Part shown: positions 17,575-29,420 of the stretch, piece after piece
Layout of the letters: each line of letters begins with the position of its first letter
Numbering within the stretch: position 1 is the first letter of the stretch
NCBI RefSeq assembly: GCF_029983095.1
Contig: NZ_CP120467.1
Coordinates: 924,501 to 988,500, forward strand
Reading direction: 5' to 3'
DNA: 64,000 bases
Source of the DNA: Enterococcus montenegrensis
GTDB taxonomy: Bacteria > Bacillota > Bacilli > Lactobacillales > Enterococcaceae
Made by a program: the position numbers and the translations under genes
Notes under the pieces: generated by a model
Database searches by the model: none
What the model saw: only the letters and a program-made list of their open reading frames with translations
What the model was told of the DNA's origin: nothing

Positions 17575-18708
17575 ATGAATTTTCTAGATTTATTTGCCGG
17601 TATTGGTGGCTTTCGCTTAGGCATGGAACAAGCAGGCCATCAGTGTATCGGCTTTTGTGAGATTGATGAATTTGCCCGGCGGAGTTATAAGGCAATCCAT
17701 GATACAAGGAAGGAGGTGGAAATGCATGACATTACAAGTGTATCAGACGAGTTTGTTCGATCACTCGGACCAGTTGACATCCTTTGCGGCGGCTTTCCGT
17801 GCCAAGCTTTTTCAATTGCGGGAAAGCGGCAAGGATTTTCCGATACTCGAGGTACTCTCTTCTTTGAAATCGCTCGGTTCGCCGCTCTTCTCCGACCTAA
17901 GCTTTTATTCCTTGAGAACGTCCGGGGATTGCTCAATCACAAAGGAGGGGCTACGTTCGAGACGATCCTCCGAACGTTGGATGGATTGGGGTATGATGTG
18001 GAATGGCAAGTGCTTAACTCAAAGGCCTACGTTCCCCAAAGCCGCGAGCGGGTCTTCCTTATCGGACATTCTCGAGACGCATGTACCGAACAAGTATTTC
18101 CTATCATTGGATCGTCTACAACATCTGATCAAAACATCCGAAACTTGGTAAATATCAATCCATCCAATCGCGGAATGGGTGGACAAGTTTATGGTTCAGA
18201 TGGTGTTGCCCCAACCTTAACAGGCGATGAAGGAAGCAAAATTGCGTTACCAGCAAATGAAGGCATATCGGTGGCGGGGATGTTGCCGGGAAATTTTGAA
18301 CAAGGCAATCGCGTTTATGAAGTAACTGGAACAGCCCCCACCTTATCAACGAAACAAGGTGGAACGAAGATTATGATTCGAAAAAATAAAACAGAATACC
18401 AAGAGGTGAAGCCAGGGGACAGTGTAAACCTGGCTTTTCCTAATTCCACAAGTCGCCGAGGTCGTCTGGGGAAACAAAGTGTTCATACTTTATTAACAGG
18501 AGATCAACAAGCAATCGTCACGGATCAGTATCAAATTCGGAAACTTACGCCAAGAGAGTGCTGGCGGCTTCAGGGCTTTCCGGATTGGGTCTTTGACCGT
18601 GCATCTCGAGTCAACTCAGATAGTCAATTGTATAAACAGGCCGGAAACTCTGTGACAGTTCCGGTCATTTTTGATATTGCCAGAAGACTAAGTTGTACCG
18701 TGAAATGA
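17575..18708 (+). CDS. DNA (cytosine-5)-methyltransferase
   Basis: 377 residues. C5-MTase motifs in order: motif I DLFAGIGGFRLGMEQAG (about 4), motif IV with catalytic Cys in GGFPCQAFS (about 73), motif VI ENVRG (about 115), motif VIII SRERVFLIG (about 155), a target-recognition region and motif X KQAGNSVTVPV near the C-terminus. The target region contains related units (VYGSDGVAPTLTGDEGSKI, VYEVTGTAPTLSTKQGGTKI and a shorter third). No restriction endonuclease is next to it, so it is an orphan modifier or the protective half of a lost system. Its last codons run into a truncated aldehyde dehydrogenase, so the final few residues may not be native. Confidence 0.93.
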   Translation: MNFLDLFAGIGGFRLGMEQAGHQCIGFCEIDEFARRSYKAIHDTRKEVEMHDITSVSDEFVRSLGPVDILCGGFPCQAFSIAGKRQGFSDTRGTLFFEIARFAALLRPKLLFLENVRGLLNHKGGATFETILRTLDGLGYDVEWQVLNSKAYVPQSRERVFLIGHSRDACTEQVFPIIGSSTTSDQNIRNLVNINPSNRGMGGQVYGSDGVAPTLTGDEGSKIALPANEGISVAGMLPGNFEQGNRVYEVTGTAPTLSTKQGGTKIMIRKNKTEYQEVKPGDSVNLAFPNSTSRRGRLGKQSVHTLLTGDQQAIVTDQYQIRKLTPRECWRLQGFPDWVFDRASRVNSDSQLYKQAGNSVTVPVIFDIARRLSCTVK

Positions 18709-20006
18709 AGCATGAAGACATTAACGAACGCGCGATTGTTTTGCATAAAGTAGCTGATTACATGCGCAATCACAAAACAGAGTTAGCCGAAGTGATGACT
18801 TTAGAAATGGGTAAATTAATTTCGGAGTCTGAGGGTGAAGTTGAATTGTGTGCGATGATTGCAGATTACTTTGCTGATCATGCTGCTGAGATGTTAGCGC
18901 CAACTTTATTGCACACCAGAGCAAGTGGTGAAGCAAAAGTTTATAAGCATTCTACCGGTGTCATATTAGCTGTTGAACCATGGAATTTTCCTTACTACCA
19001 GATTATGCGCGTTTTTGCACCGAACTATATGGTTGGCAATCCTATGATTCTTCGCGATGCCGCTAATATTCCTTGGTCTGCACAGACATTTGCAGAGATG
19101 GTGATTAAAGCAGGTGCTCCGACCGGTTCTATCACCAATTTATTTATGAGCTATGACCAAGTGGAGGAAATTATTGCTGATCTCCGTATTCAAGGCGTTG
19201 CTTTAACGGGGTCTGAAAGAGGCGGTGCTTCTGTTGCAATGGCTGCTGGCAAAAATTTAAAGAAAAACACGATGGAACTTGGTGGCCAAGATGCTTTTAT
19301 TGTTTTAGCAGATGCTAATATGAATGATGTTTGTGATATTGCTTGGCGTGCACGTTTATATAATGCCGGTCAGGTTTGCACCTCATCCAAACGGTTCATT
19401 GTGCTGGATAATGTATACGATGAGTTTCTAGAAAAGTTAATCGCAAATTTCGCTTCCGTTAAACCCGGCGATCCAATGGATAGAGCAACAACACTGGCAC
19501 CAATGAACACGAAACGGGCTAAAGAAAAATTACAACAGCAAGTTGATGAAGCAATTGCTGCTGGGGCAACTGTTGCTTATGGCAATCAACCAATTGATTT
19601 ATCAGGTCAATTCTTTATGCCTACTATTTTGACAGATATTACCCCCGATAATCCGGCTGCACATACCGAAATGTTTGGTCCAGTGGCACAAGTTTATCGC
19701 GTTCACAGTGAAGAAGAAGCCATTAAAGTGGCTAATGACTCACAATATGGATTAGGTGGAATTGTCTTTAGTGGTGATCCCTTACATGGGGAAGAAGTCG
19801 CTGCGCAAATCGAAACTGGAATGGTCTTTGTTAATAACTTTATGACATCATTACCAGAATTGCCCTTTGGTGGTGTTAAAAACTCTGGCTATGGTCGAGA
19901 AATGAGTGAACTAGGTTTGATGGCGTTTGTCAATGAACAGCTTATTGTTACAGCAAGCCATCCGGATTTGAACAATGTTGCTGGTGGGTTAGTTAAAGTG
20001 GATTAA
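18705..20006 (+). pseudogene. 5'-truncated aldehyde dehydrogenase
   Basis: 433 residues remain of an NAD(P)-dependent aldehyde dehydrogenase, closest to succinate-semialdehyde dehydrogenases. Seen are EPWNFPYYQ, the general base in MELGGQDAF (near 197), the catalytic Cys in NAGQVCTSSKR (near 224) and the C-terminal LPFGGVKNSGYGRE. About 40 N-terminal residues are missing, because the gene begins in mid-domain where the methyltransferase ends. ATG 18705 has no ribosome site. A deletion that joined the two genes is the simple explanation; function is doubtful. Confidence 0.85.
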
Positions 20007-20339
20007 ATTTCATAGAATTTAAATATGCCAACTATTACTATGAAGGGTATATTGAATTCAAAACAGAAGATTTGAAAAAAATACCTCTAAAAGTTTCCCG
20101 TTGTAGGCAGCGTACTCGGCTTATAACGGGATTTTTTACTTTGGTAAGACTTATAATTTCATATGAAATCTAAAATCACTATATAGAGGATAAGGTATTG
20201 GTATCATATTTCCTACAAATAGGAAATATTTATGATGCGTTTTTAACACTGATTATTATTTCAGATATTGATAATTATTTAATAAGGTTTTTGGAGATGA
20301 AACGCAAGGGGACATGAGTGGCACAGTTAATATCCCCAT
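20007..20339. other. Intergenic region without a supported gene
   Basis: One short open stretch (YANYYYEGYIEFKTEDLKKI, about 20027-20086) is not recognised. An ATTTCCTA/TAGGAAAT inverted repeat lies at about 20207-20226. No promoter or gene is called. Confidence 0.4.
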
Positions 20340-21359
20340 TCATTGAGAATAACAACGCTTGATACTATAGATCAAAAATAGATAAAATATCCTTTTAAGT
20401 AGTCTACATTGATACTTGAAACGATATTTTTTTACTATTTTATTGATGATGTCATCTATTAAGTTCAAAGGAACAATCTTGAGATGAGTTGGTAACAAGG
20501 AGTGTAAAACAGGAATAGCTAAGGTTTGTTTTTGCGTATGACGGAATATATGGGTCGTAATATGTTTATTAAAACTAAGTTTATTATCAATATCAATTCC
20601 TGCTCGTTTTGGATTACCTTTTCGATTTAATTTTCCATTTTCAGGTGAGTTGAGGAAATTGTTAAGGACACTATAATGAAGAGGTGTTTCATTATAGTCG
20701 GGTTTATGACGACTTTTGGAAGTAAAAATCCATCCATTATCTTTATAATCAGGATTGAATCTTATATGTTGGTGATTTAACTCAATTTCCTCTTTAAGAA
20801 TTTCTATAGCCCTTTTAGATAATTGGACATTTCGGTAACTTTGTAAGTTTTTTACATTACCTTCATAGCTATTTTCTGCAGCTCCTCCGTGAGTGGACTG
20901 ACTAATAATGATATTTTGCTTTTCAAAATATTGATAGGCACCAATATTTTGGAGTTTTCGACTCTGTAAGTCAACAGGGCCATTAGTTAGAATACCTATT
21001 GGGATGTGGTTTTTATGTAGAGCCAGCAGTAGTTGATGTATCTCAGGAATCATCGTAATCTGATCGAGTTCATATTCATAGTCAGCTTGGAAGTCTAGAG
21101 CTTCTGTCCTAGAAATACTATCGATGCCAAATTCTTCCATAGTCTTCTGACAGCGAAAAATTCTAAGCTGCTCAATACTGATGAGTTTTTTCGTGTATTT
21201 AGGAAAAGCAACATCAGACCAATATCTGAAACGTTTGCAAATGTTATCTATTTGTTGGATATCAATCGTTGGAAAACATTTCTCAACGCTACGTTTAAAG
21301 GGGAGTTGATGGTCATAAAGAGTGTCATCAAGGTCAAAAACAATATTTTTATAAGTCAT
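20340..21359 (-). pseudogene. Chimera: HAD hydrolase N-terminus fused to tyrosine integrase C-terminal fragment
   Basis: 339-codon frame made of two genes. Residues 1 to about 153 are a YjjG/YfnB-type HAD hydrolase with motif I DLDDTLYDH and motif II ILTNGP; it stops before the Lys and acidic motifs III/IV. From about residue 165 it reads as a tyrosine recombinase catalytic domain (SYRNVQLSKRAIEILKEEI, then HIFRHT with the HxxR pair near residue 268). After that the expected GH and Tyr motifs are not evident. Neither half should be active. It lies downstream of lacR on the same strand, so the HAD gene was probably part of the transferred lac region. Confidence 0.8.
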
Positions 21360-21363
21360 AATT

Positions 21364-22131
21364 CTAGTCCGCTTTTAAAATAGTAGTGTACTGGCTAAAT
21401 TCCTCTAAGTGTTGAGGGCTAATCTGGTTATCTGTAATGATGGTATCGAGTTGATCTAGATTATAGAAGTTAAAGAAATCGTATCGATCGAATTTAGTAC
21501 TGTCTACTAATAAGAATTTTTCTACAGCATTGTTTAGGGCAAGTTGTTGAATCACACCTTCCTTGTCACTATATGTAGCAATAGAATTATGGGTAACAGC
21601 ATTTGCACTAACAAAAGCTTTGGCAAATCTCATTGCTTTTAAATTTGTCGAAGCCATTGAACCTACAAAAGCTCCAGTTATTTCTCTATATTCACCGCCA
21701 AGAAGCAATAAATCAATGGTTTCGCTATCATTTAGAAACAAGAACACAGGGAGACTATTTGTAATGACACGAATTTTATAACCTTTACGACCTTTCAATT
21801 CTAATGCCAGTTGTTCAAGTGTAGTTCCGGGTCCAATAAAAATAGTATCGCCATCTTTGATTAAAGAGCAGGCTTTTTTAGCAATGTCAATTTTTTCTTT
21901 TGTATTTAGACTTTTCTTCTCGATATGTGTCTTTTCAAGTGGCTTTTTAGAGGAAAGCAATTGTGCACCACCATGAGTACGTGTTAAAAGTCCATCAGCT
22001 TCTAGAGCATCAAGGTCTCTACGGGCTGTCATATCGGAAATATCTAGTTCATCTATTATTTCTTTTATGGTTATGGTCCCATCAATCTTTAACATATCTA
22101 AAATTTTTTCTAATCGTCGTTTTTTGTTCAT
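21364..22131 (-). CDS. lacR: Lactose operon repressor, DeoR family
   Basis: 255 residues. The N-terminal DeoR winged HTH (about 3-56) shows TIKEIIDELDISDMTARRDL and the family box LEADGLLTRTHGGAQ. The C-terminal sugar-phosphate sensor domain has the DeoR GPGTT...LALEL and TNSL motifs. LacR of lactococci and streptococci is released by tagatose-6-phosphate. It is divergent from lacABCDFEGX with a 487-bp promoter region between. ATG 22131 is the start. Confidence 0.95.
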   Translation of the reverse strand: MNKKRRLEKILDMLKIDGTITIKEIIDELDISDMTARRDLDALEADGLLTRTHGGAQLLSSKKPLEKTHIEKKSLNTKEKIDIAKKACSLIKDGDTIFIGPGTTLEQLALELKGRKGYKIRVITNSLPVFLFLNDSETIDLLLLGGEYREITGAFVGSMASTNLKAMRFAKAFVSANAVTHNSIATYSDKEGVIQQLALNNAVEKFLLVDSTKFDRYDFFNFYNLDQLDTIITDNQISPQHLEEFSQYTTILKAD

Positions 22132-22478
22132 ATGAAAACTCTTCTTTCATAAAGTAATTTTTTTCCAAAGATAATTCTCTTTTAATTGTATCATAAAAGA
22201 CAATATTTTCAAGGTAAAACAAACAATTTCAAACAAAAACAAATGTTAGATGATGAAATAAGAACAGAGGATTGACGTATATTAGCTTAGGTCAGATTTT
22301 GTATAAGACGAAAATAAAGTAGGACCTCTTAATCAGTAAGTTATAGAAAGTAAAAGACTTTTGTAATACTTGAATAGATATTTCACGTCCATTTTGTGAT
22401 GGATTAAATGAACAAAAATGAACAATAATTTAACGGTGTTATCTATTTTTTTAAAAAACAAATAAAAAAACAAAAAAT
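22132..22478. other. lacR-lacA intergenic region, lacR-proximal part
   Basis: AT-rich, no gene. Several CAAACAAAAACAAA/AACAAAAA stretches (22219-22241, 22461-22478) resemble LacR-type A/T-rich half-sites. A lacR promoter must lie here but I cannot place it confidently. Confidence 0.4.
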
Positions 22479-22550
22479 AAACAAAAAAGCGTTGCTTTTT
22501 GTTTGAATGTTTGATATTATATAAACAAAGAAATGATGAAAACGTTATTT
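22479..22550 (+). promoter_or_regulatory. lac operon promoter, putative LacR operator and cre
   Basis: -35 TTGCTT (22492-22497), a 17-bp spacer and -10 TATTAT (22515-22520). A near-perfect inverted repeat AAACAAAAAAGC / GCTTTTTGTTT (22479-22490 with 22494-22504) covers the -35 and is the best LacR operator candidate. TGAAAACGTTATTT (22537-22550), just past the start region, matches the CcpA cre consensus except its last bases. Confidence 0.75.
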
Positions 22551-22618
22551 CGAACATTTTGCAAAATGTTTTCTACTTCTACGTAGCATTTCTTTCTAAA
22601 ATTTAGGAGGTAGTCAAA

Positions 22619-23044
22619 ATGGCTATTGTTGTTGGTGCAGATCTCAAAGGTACGAGATTAAAAGATGTTGTGAAAAATTTTCTTGTAGAAGAAGGTTTTG
22701 AGGTAATTGATGTGACTAAGGACGGACAAGATTTTGTTGATGTTACCTTGGCAGTTGCCTCTGAAGTAAATAAAGATGAGCAAAACTTAGGTATTGTAAT
22801 TGATGCTTATGGAGCTGGTCCATTCATGGTAGCAACTAAAATTAAAGGTATGGTTGCAGCAGAAGTTTCAGATGAACGCTCAGCTTATATGACACGTGGA
22901 CATAACAATTCACGAATGATTACGGTTGGCGCTGAAATCGTCGGTGATGAGCTTGCTAAAAACATCGCTAAAGGTTTCGTCAGTGGTAAATATGATGGCG
23001 GACGTCATCAAATCCGAGTAGATATGCTTAACAAGATGTGTTAA
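22619..23044 (+). CDS. lacA: Galactose-6-phosphate isomerase subunit A
   Basis: 141 residues, RpiB/LacAB fold. With LacB it converts D-galactose-6-phosphate to D-tagatose-6-phosphate in the cytosol. The start [11 protein letters not shown] and the central [23 protein letters not shown] match LacA. It lacks the catalytic Cys loop, which LacB provides, as expected. An AGGAGG site precedes ATG 22619; lacB follows after 15 bp. Confidence 0.97.
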   Translation: MAIVVGADLKGTRLKDVVKNFLVEEGFEVIDVTKDGQDFVDVTLAVASEVNKDEQNLGIVIDAYGAGPFMVATKIKGMVAAEVSDERSAYMTRGHNNSRMITVGAEIVGDELAKNIAKGFVSGKYDGGRHQIRVDMLNKMC

Positions 23045-23059
23045 GAAAGGAGTTAAGGA

Positions 23060-23575
23060 ATGAGAATCGCAATTGGATGTGACCACATTGTCACAGATGA
23101 AAAAATGGCAGTATCAGAATTCTTGAAATCAAAAGGACATGAGGTCCTTGATTTCGGGACATATGACCACGTACGTACTCACTACCCTATCTATGGTAAA
23201 AAAGTCGGTGAAGCAGTAGTAAGTGGTCAAGCAGACTTGGGAGTATGTATCTGTGGTACAGGTGTCGGCATTAACAATGCAGTCAATAAAGTTCCAGGTG
23301 TTCGCTCAGCGTTGGTTCGTGATATGACATCAGCTATGTATGCAAAAGAAGAGTTAAATGCGAATGTTATCGGTTTCGGTGGAATGATTACTGGTGGTCT
23401 TCTTATGAATGACATCATTGAAGCTTTCATTGAAGCTGAGTACAAACCAACAGAAGAAAATAAAAAATTGATTGCAAAAATCGAACACGTTGAAACACAT
23501 AATGCACATCAAGCAGATGAAGATTTCTTTACAGAATTCCTTGAAAAATGGGACCGTGGTGACTACCACGATTAA
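23060..23575 (+). CDS. lacB: Galactose-6-phosphate isomerase subunit B
   Basis: 171 residues, full length. [15 protein letters not shown] opens the RpiB fold and [15 protein letters not shown] (near residue 64) holds the catalytic Cys. It pairs with LacA, whose gene is immediately upstream, and the C-terminal [12 protein letters not shown] is typical of LacB. It starts the tagatose-6-phosphate pathway used after PTS lactose uptake. Confidence 0.97.
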   Translation: MRIAIGCDHIVTDEKMAVSEFLKSKGHEVLDFGTYDHVRTHYPIYGKKVGEAVVSGQADLGVCICGTGVGINNAVNKVPGVRSALVRDMTSAMYAKEELNANVIGFGGMITGGLLMNDIIEAFIEAEYKPTEENKKLIAKIEHVETHNAHQADEDFFTEFLEKWDRGDYHD

Positions 23576-23585
23576 GGTATAACAA

Positions 23586-24518
23586 ATGATTCTGACAGTC
23601 ACACTAAATCCTTCAGTAGACATCTCTTATCCTCTAGAAACATTGAAAATTGATACAGTGAATAGGGTGAAAGATGTTAGTAAGACAGCTGGTGGAAAAG
23701 GCTTAAATGTTACTAGAGTCTTGTATGAATCTGGTGATAAAGTTACTGCTACAGGTTTCTTAGGTGGTAAAATTGGTGAATTTATTGAAAGCGAATTAGA
23801 ACAATCTCCTGTTAGTCCAGCTTTTTATAAAATCTCAGTAAACACTAGAAACTGTATTGCTATCTTACACGAGGGTAACCAAACAGAAATTTTGGAACAA
23901 GGACCAACAATTTCTCATGAAGAAGCAGAAGGCTTTCTTGACCACTATAGCAATCTTATTAAACAATCAGAAGTTGTGACAATTTCAGGAAGTTTACCTT
24001 CAGGACTTCCCAACGATTATTATGAAAAACTTATCCAACTTGCTTCGGATGAAGGAGTAGCAGTCGTTTTGGATTGTTCAGGTGCACCTCTTGAAACAGT
24101 TCTAAAATCGTCGGCTAAACCTACTGCCATCAAACCTAATAATGAGGAACTTTCACAGTTGCTTGGAAAAGAAGTAACAAAAGATATTGAAGAACTCAAA
24201 GACGTTCTTAAAGAGTCACTTTTTAGTGGTATCGAATGGATAGTGGTCTCATTAGGTCGAAACGGTGCCTTTGCAAAACATGGTGATGTTTTCTATAAGG
24301 TAGATATTCCTGATATCCCAGTTGTTAATCCAGTCGGATCAGGGGACTCAACGGTAGCTGGTATTGCATCAGCTTTAAATAGTAAAAAAAGTGACGCTGA
24401 CTTATTAAAACATGCGATGACATTGGGTATGTTAAATGCTCAAGAAACAATGACAGGGCATGTGAATATGACTAATTACGAAACACTAAACTCACAAATT
24501 GGAGTAAAAGAGGTATAA
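23586..24518 (+). CDS. lacC: Tagatose-6-phosphate kinase
   Basis: 310 residues of the PfkB/ribokinase family; it phosphorylates tagatose-6-phosphate to the 1,6-bisphosphate. N-terminal signature [15 protein letters not shown] and [13 protein letters not shown] (about 38), and the C-terminal PfkB motif [14 protein letters not shown] with the catalytic Asp near 255. It is placed between lacB and lacD; the 2-bp gap to lacD implies coupled translation. Confidence 0.97.
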   Translation: MILTVTLNPSVDISYPLETLKIDTVNRVKDVSKTAGGKGLNVTRVLYESGDKVTATGFLGGKIGEFIESELEQSPVSPAFYKISVNTRNCIAILHEGNQTEILEQGPTISHEEAEGFLDHYSNLIKQSEVVTISGSLPSGLPNDYYEKLIQLASDEGVAVVLDCSGAPLETVLKSSAKPTAIKPNNEELSQLLGKEVTKDIEELKDVLKESLFSGIEWIVVSLGRNGAFAKHGDVFYKVDIPDIPVVNPVGSGDSTVAGIASALNSKKSDADLLKHAMTLGMLNAQETMTGHVNMTNYETLNSQIGVKEV

Positions 24519-24520
24519 AA

Positions 24521-25501
24521 ATGGTACTTACAGAACAGAAACGCAAATCTTTGGAAAAAATTTCAGATAAAAACGGTGTTATCTCAGCTTTGGCATTTGA
24601 CCAACGTGGTGCTTTGAAACGTTTGATGGCACAGTATCAAGATACAGAACCAACTGTAGCTCAAATGGAAGAACTAAAGGTTTTGGTTGCTGATGAACTT
24701 ACAAAATACGCTTCTTCAATGTTGCTTGACCCTGAATATGGACTTCCAGCAACAAAAGCATTGGATAAAGAAGCAGGTCTTCTTCTTGCCTATGAAAAAA
24801 CAGGTTATGATACATCAAGTACAAAACGTTTGCCTGACTGCTTGGATGTTTGGTCTGCAAAACGTATCAAAGAGCAAGGCGCTGATGCCGTTAAGTTCTT
24901 ACTTTACTATGATGTAGACAGCTCAGATGAACTTAACCAACAAAAACAAGCTTATATTGAACGTGTTGGTTCTGAATGTGTCGCTGAAGATATTCCTTTC
25001 TTCTTGGAAATCCTTGCTTATGATGAAGAAATCTCAGATGCAGGTTCTGTTGAATATGCAAAAGTGAAACCTCGCAAAGTCATTGAAGCGATGAAAGTTT
25101 TCTCTGATCCACGCTTTAACATTGATGTTCTTAAAGTAGAAGTACCAGTTAACGTTAAATATGTCGAAGGTTTTGCTGATGGTGAAGTGGTTTACAGTAA
25201 AGCTGAAGCTGCTGACTTCTTTAAAGCACAAGAAGAAGCGACTAACCTTCCATACATCTACCTAAGTGCAGGTGTATCTGCTAAATTGTTCCAAGAAACA
25301 TTGCAATTTGCTCACGACTCAGGTGCCAAGTTTAATGGTGTGCTTTGTGGACGTGCTACTTGGGCAGGATCTGTAGAACCTTACATCAAAGAAGGTGAAA
25401 AAGCAGCACGTGAATGGTTGCGTACTACTGGATTCGAAAATATTGATGAACTTAACAAAGTTCTTGTTAAAACAGCTAGTCCATGGACTGATAAAGTATA
25501 G
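24521..25501 (+). CDS. lacD: Tagatose-1,6-bisphosphate aldolase
   Basis: 326 residues, class I (Schiff-base) aldolase that cleaves tagatose-1,6-bisphosphate to glyceraldehyde-3-phosphate and dihydroxyacetone phosphate. It shows [16 protein letters not shown] near residue 20, LLLDPEYG near 68 and the Lys-bearing [16 protein letters not shown] near 205. The length is normal. In streptococci some LacD copies also act in regulation; nothing here shows that. Confidence 0.97.
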   Translation: MVLTEQKRKSLEKISDKNGVISALAFDQRGALKRLMAQYQDTEPTVAQMEELKVLVADELTKYASSMLLDPEYGLPATKALDKEAGLLLAYEKTGYDTSSTKRLPDCLDVWSAKRIKEQGADAVKFLLYYDVDSSDELNQQKQAYIERVGSECVAEDIPFFLEILAYDEEISDAGSVEYAKVKPRKVIEAMKVFSDPRFNIDVLKVEVPVNVKYVEGFADGEVVYSKAEAADFFKAQEEATNLPYIYLSAGVSAKLFQETLQFAHDSGAKFNGVLCGRATWAGSVEPYIKEGEKAAREWLRTTGFENIDELNKVLVKTASPWTDKV

Positions 25502-25528
25502 TAAAAACATAAAACGGAGGATATTGTT

Positions 25529-25846
25529 ATGAACAGAGAAGAGATGACTCTCTTAGGGTTTGAAATTGTTGCTTATGCTGGAGATGCTCGCTCTAAACTT
25601 TTAGAAGCGCTTAAAGCGGCTGAAAATGGTGATTTCGCTAAGGCAGATAGTCTTGTAGTAGAAGCAGGAAGCTGTATTGCAGAGGCTCACAATTCTCAGA
25701 CAGCTATGTTGGCTCGAGAAGCTTCTGGGGAGGAACTTCCATACAGCGTTACCATGATGCATGGTCAGGACCACTTAATGACTACTGTCTTATTAAAAGA
25801 TGTGATTCATCACCTCATCGAACTTTATAAAAGAGGAGCAAAATAA
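25529..25846 (+). CDS. lacF: PTS lactose-specific EIIA component
   Basis: 105 residues, a helical trimeric phosphocarrier. The phosphorylated His78 lies in [11 protein letters not shown], with Asp81 as the metal-site residue. It takes phosphate from HPr and passes it to the EIIB domain of LacE. GGAGG precedes ATG 25529; its stop overlaps the lacE start. Confidence 0.97.
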   Translation: MNREEMTLLGFEIVAYAGDARSKLLEALKAAENGDFAKADSLVVEAGSCIAEAHNSQTAMLAREASGEELPYSVTMMHGQDHLMTTVLLKDVIHHLIELYKRGAK

Positions 25847-27552
25847 TGCATAAACTCATTGAACTTATTGAGAAAGGGAAACCGTTCTTTGAGAAAATCT
25901 CTCGAAACATCTATCTTCGTGCTATTCGTGATGGATTTATCGCTGGTATGCCAGTCATCCTTTTCTCATCTATCTTTATCCTTATTGCCTATGTCCCAAA
26001 TGCTTGGGGATTCCACTGGTCAAAAGACATTGAGACCTTCTTGATGACTCCTTATAGCTATTCGATGGGTATCCTAGCATTCTTTGTTGGTGGTACTACC
26101 GCTAAAGCTTTGACGGACTCAATGAACCGTGACCTACCTGCGACCAATCAGATTAACTTCTTATCTACGATGCTAGCGTCTATGGTAGGGTTCCTTTTGA
26201 TGGCAGCTGAGCCTGCAAAAGAAGGAGGCTTCTTGACAGCCTTCATGGGAACAAAAGGTCTTTTGACAGCATTTATTGCAGCCTTTGTGACAGTTAATGT
26301 TTACAAGGTCTGTGTGAAAAATAATGTTACTATTCGTATGCCTGAAGAGGTTCCACCAAATATCTCTCAAGTATTTAAAGACTTGATTCCATTCACTGTA
26401 TCGGTTGTTCTCCTTTATGGACTTGAACTCATTGTTAAGGGAACTCTTGGTGTAACCGTTGCAGAATCAATCGGTACCCTTCTTGCTCCTCTCTTCTCAG
26501 CTGCAGATGGTTACCTTGGAATTACACTTATCTTTGGTGCTTATGCCTTCTTCTGGTTTGTTGGTATCCACGGTCCTTCAATTGTCGAACCAGCAATCGC
26601 TGCTATCACTTATGCCAATATCGATACCAACTTGCATCTTATCCAAGCTGGACAACATGCAGATAAAGTTATCACTTCTGGTACTCAAATGTTTATTGTT
26701 ACCATGGGTGGAACAGGAGCCACATTGATTGTTCCATTCTTGTTCATGTGGATTTGTAAATCAGAACGTAACCGTGCCATCGGACGTGCCTCAGTTGTTC
26801 CAACATTCTTTGGGGTTAATGAGCCAATCTTATTTGGTGCACCAATCGTATTGAATCCGATTTTCTTTGTACCGTTCATTTTCGCTCCGATTGTCAACGT
26901 TTGGATCTTTAAATTCTTTGTTGACACATTGAACATGAACTCATTCTCTGCCAACCTTCCATGGGTTACTCCTGGTCCGTTGGGAATTGTACTCGGTACT
27001 AACTTCCAAGTTCTATCATTTATCTTAGCCGTACTCTTGGTAGTTGTTGATACTATCATTTATTACCCATTTGTTAAGGTATACGATGAACAAATTCTTG
27101 AAGAAGAACGTTCTGGTAAAACAAACGATGCTCTTAAAGAAAAAGTAGCTGTAAACTTCAATACTGCTAAAGCAGATGCCGTTCTTGGAAAAGCAGGCGT
27201 TGCTAAAGAAGATGTAGCAGCAAACAATAATATAACAAAAGAAACTAATGTCCTTGTTCTTTGTGCAGGTGGAGGTACAAGTGGCTTGCTTGCCAATGCC
27301 TTGAACAAAGCAGCAGTAGAATACAATGTTCCAGTCAAAGCGGCAGCGGGTAGTTACGGTGCTCACCGTGAAATGTTGCCAGAGTTTGACTTGGTTATCT
27401 TGGCTCCACAGGTCTCTTCAAACTTCGATGATATGAAGGCTGAAACAGATAAATTGGGCATTAAACTTGCAAAAACTGAAGGAGCTCAATATATCAAATT
27501 GACACGTGATGGACAAGGTGCTCTTGCATTTGTTCAACAACAGTTTGATTAA
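25846..27552 (+). CDS. lacE: PTS lactose-specific EIICB component
   Basis: 568 residues. The N-terminal EIIC membrane channel (about 1-435, about ten hydrophobic segments, with [15 protein letters not shown] and [17 protein letters not shown]) binds lactose. After an Ala/Lys-rich linker the EIIB domain follows (about 463-568), with the phosphorylated Cys in [16 protein letters not shown]. It imports lactose as lactose-6-phosphate. A large hairpin lies between it and lacG. Confidence 0.97.
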   Translation: MHKLIELIEKGKPFFEKISRNIYLRAIRDGFIAGMPVILFSSIFILIAYVPNAWGFHWSKDIETFLMTPYSYSMGILAFFVGGTTAKALTDSMNRDLPATNQINFLSTMLASMVGFLLMAAEPAKEGGFLTAFMGTKGLLTAFIAAFVTVNVYKVCVKNNVTIRMPEEVPPNISQVFKDLIPFTVSVVLLYGLELIVKGTLGVTVAESIGTLLAPLFSAADGYLGITLIFGAYAFFWFVGIHGPSIVEPAIAAITYANIDTNLHLIQAGQHADKVITSGTQMFIVTMGGTGATLIVPFLFMWICKSERNRAIGRASVVPTFFGVNEPILFGAPIVLNPIFFVPFIFAPIVNVWIFKFFVDTLNMNSFSANLPWVTPGPLGIVLGTNFQVLSFILAVLLVVVDTIIYYPFVKVYDEQILEEERSGKTNDALKEKVAVNFNTAKADAVLGKAGVAKEDVAANNNITKETNVLVLCAGGGTSGLLANALNKAAVEYNVPVKAAAGSYGAHREMLPEFDLVILAPQVSSNFDDMKAETDKLGIKLAKTEGAQYIKLTRDGQGALAFVQQQFD

Positions 27553-27563
27553 TAAATTTGTAA

Positions 27564-29105
<1,542 letters not shown>

Positions 29106-29127
29106 TATTACTTGAAAATGTAAAAAA

Positions 29128-29400
29128 TTGTTATCCGATACTTTAGAAAAAGTACAACACTTATTTAGACCAGGATTTGAAAAGGTATATATTGTTAGTT
29201 TCGAAGATTGTCCTATGATTCCTGAGCTTGAAGCTACCCCGTTGCTAAAATGTGGTAAATGGTATGTTTCAACTGGAAAAGAGTGGATTTGCCATTCTGA
29301 TTTAGAGTTATCAGCATTTGAATGGGAATTTTTACAATCACTCGATGTAGAAATACGTGAGACTATTCACTTCGAGGTAAATTATTTGCCTTTCCAATAA
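29128..29400 (+). CDS. Small protein of unknown function in the lac operon
   Basis: 90 residues from a TTG codon with no clear ribosome site. Acidic and aromatic, with SFEDCPMIPELEA and FEWEFLQSLDVEI. I do not recognise a family. It sits between lacG and lacX, where known lac operons usually have nothing. Absence of a good start means it could be the remnant of a longer gene or rely on coupling from lacG. Confidence 0.5.
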   Translation: MLSDTLEKVQHLFRPGFEKVYIVSFEDCPMIPELEATPLLKCGKWYVSTGKEWICHSDLELSAFEWEFLQSLDVEIRETIHFEVNYLPFQ

Positions 29401-29420
29401 TAAAAAGAAAGGAATTAGTT

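Noticed and set aside
17657..18151. A 164-codon open frame inside the methyltransferase gene
   Set aside because: It overlaps all catalytic motifs of the C5 methyltransferase in another frame and has no ribosome site or recognisable domain.
20027..20180. Short open stretch after the aldehyde dehydrogenase, considered as a transposase remnant
   Set aside because: The residues do not fit any transposase motif I can name, so it is left unassigned.
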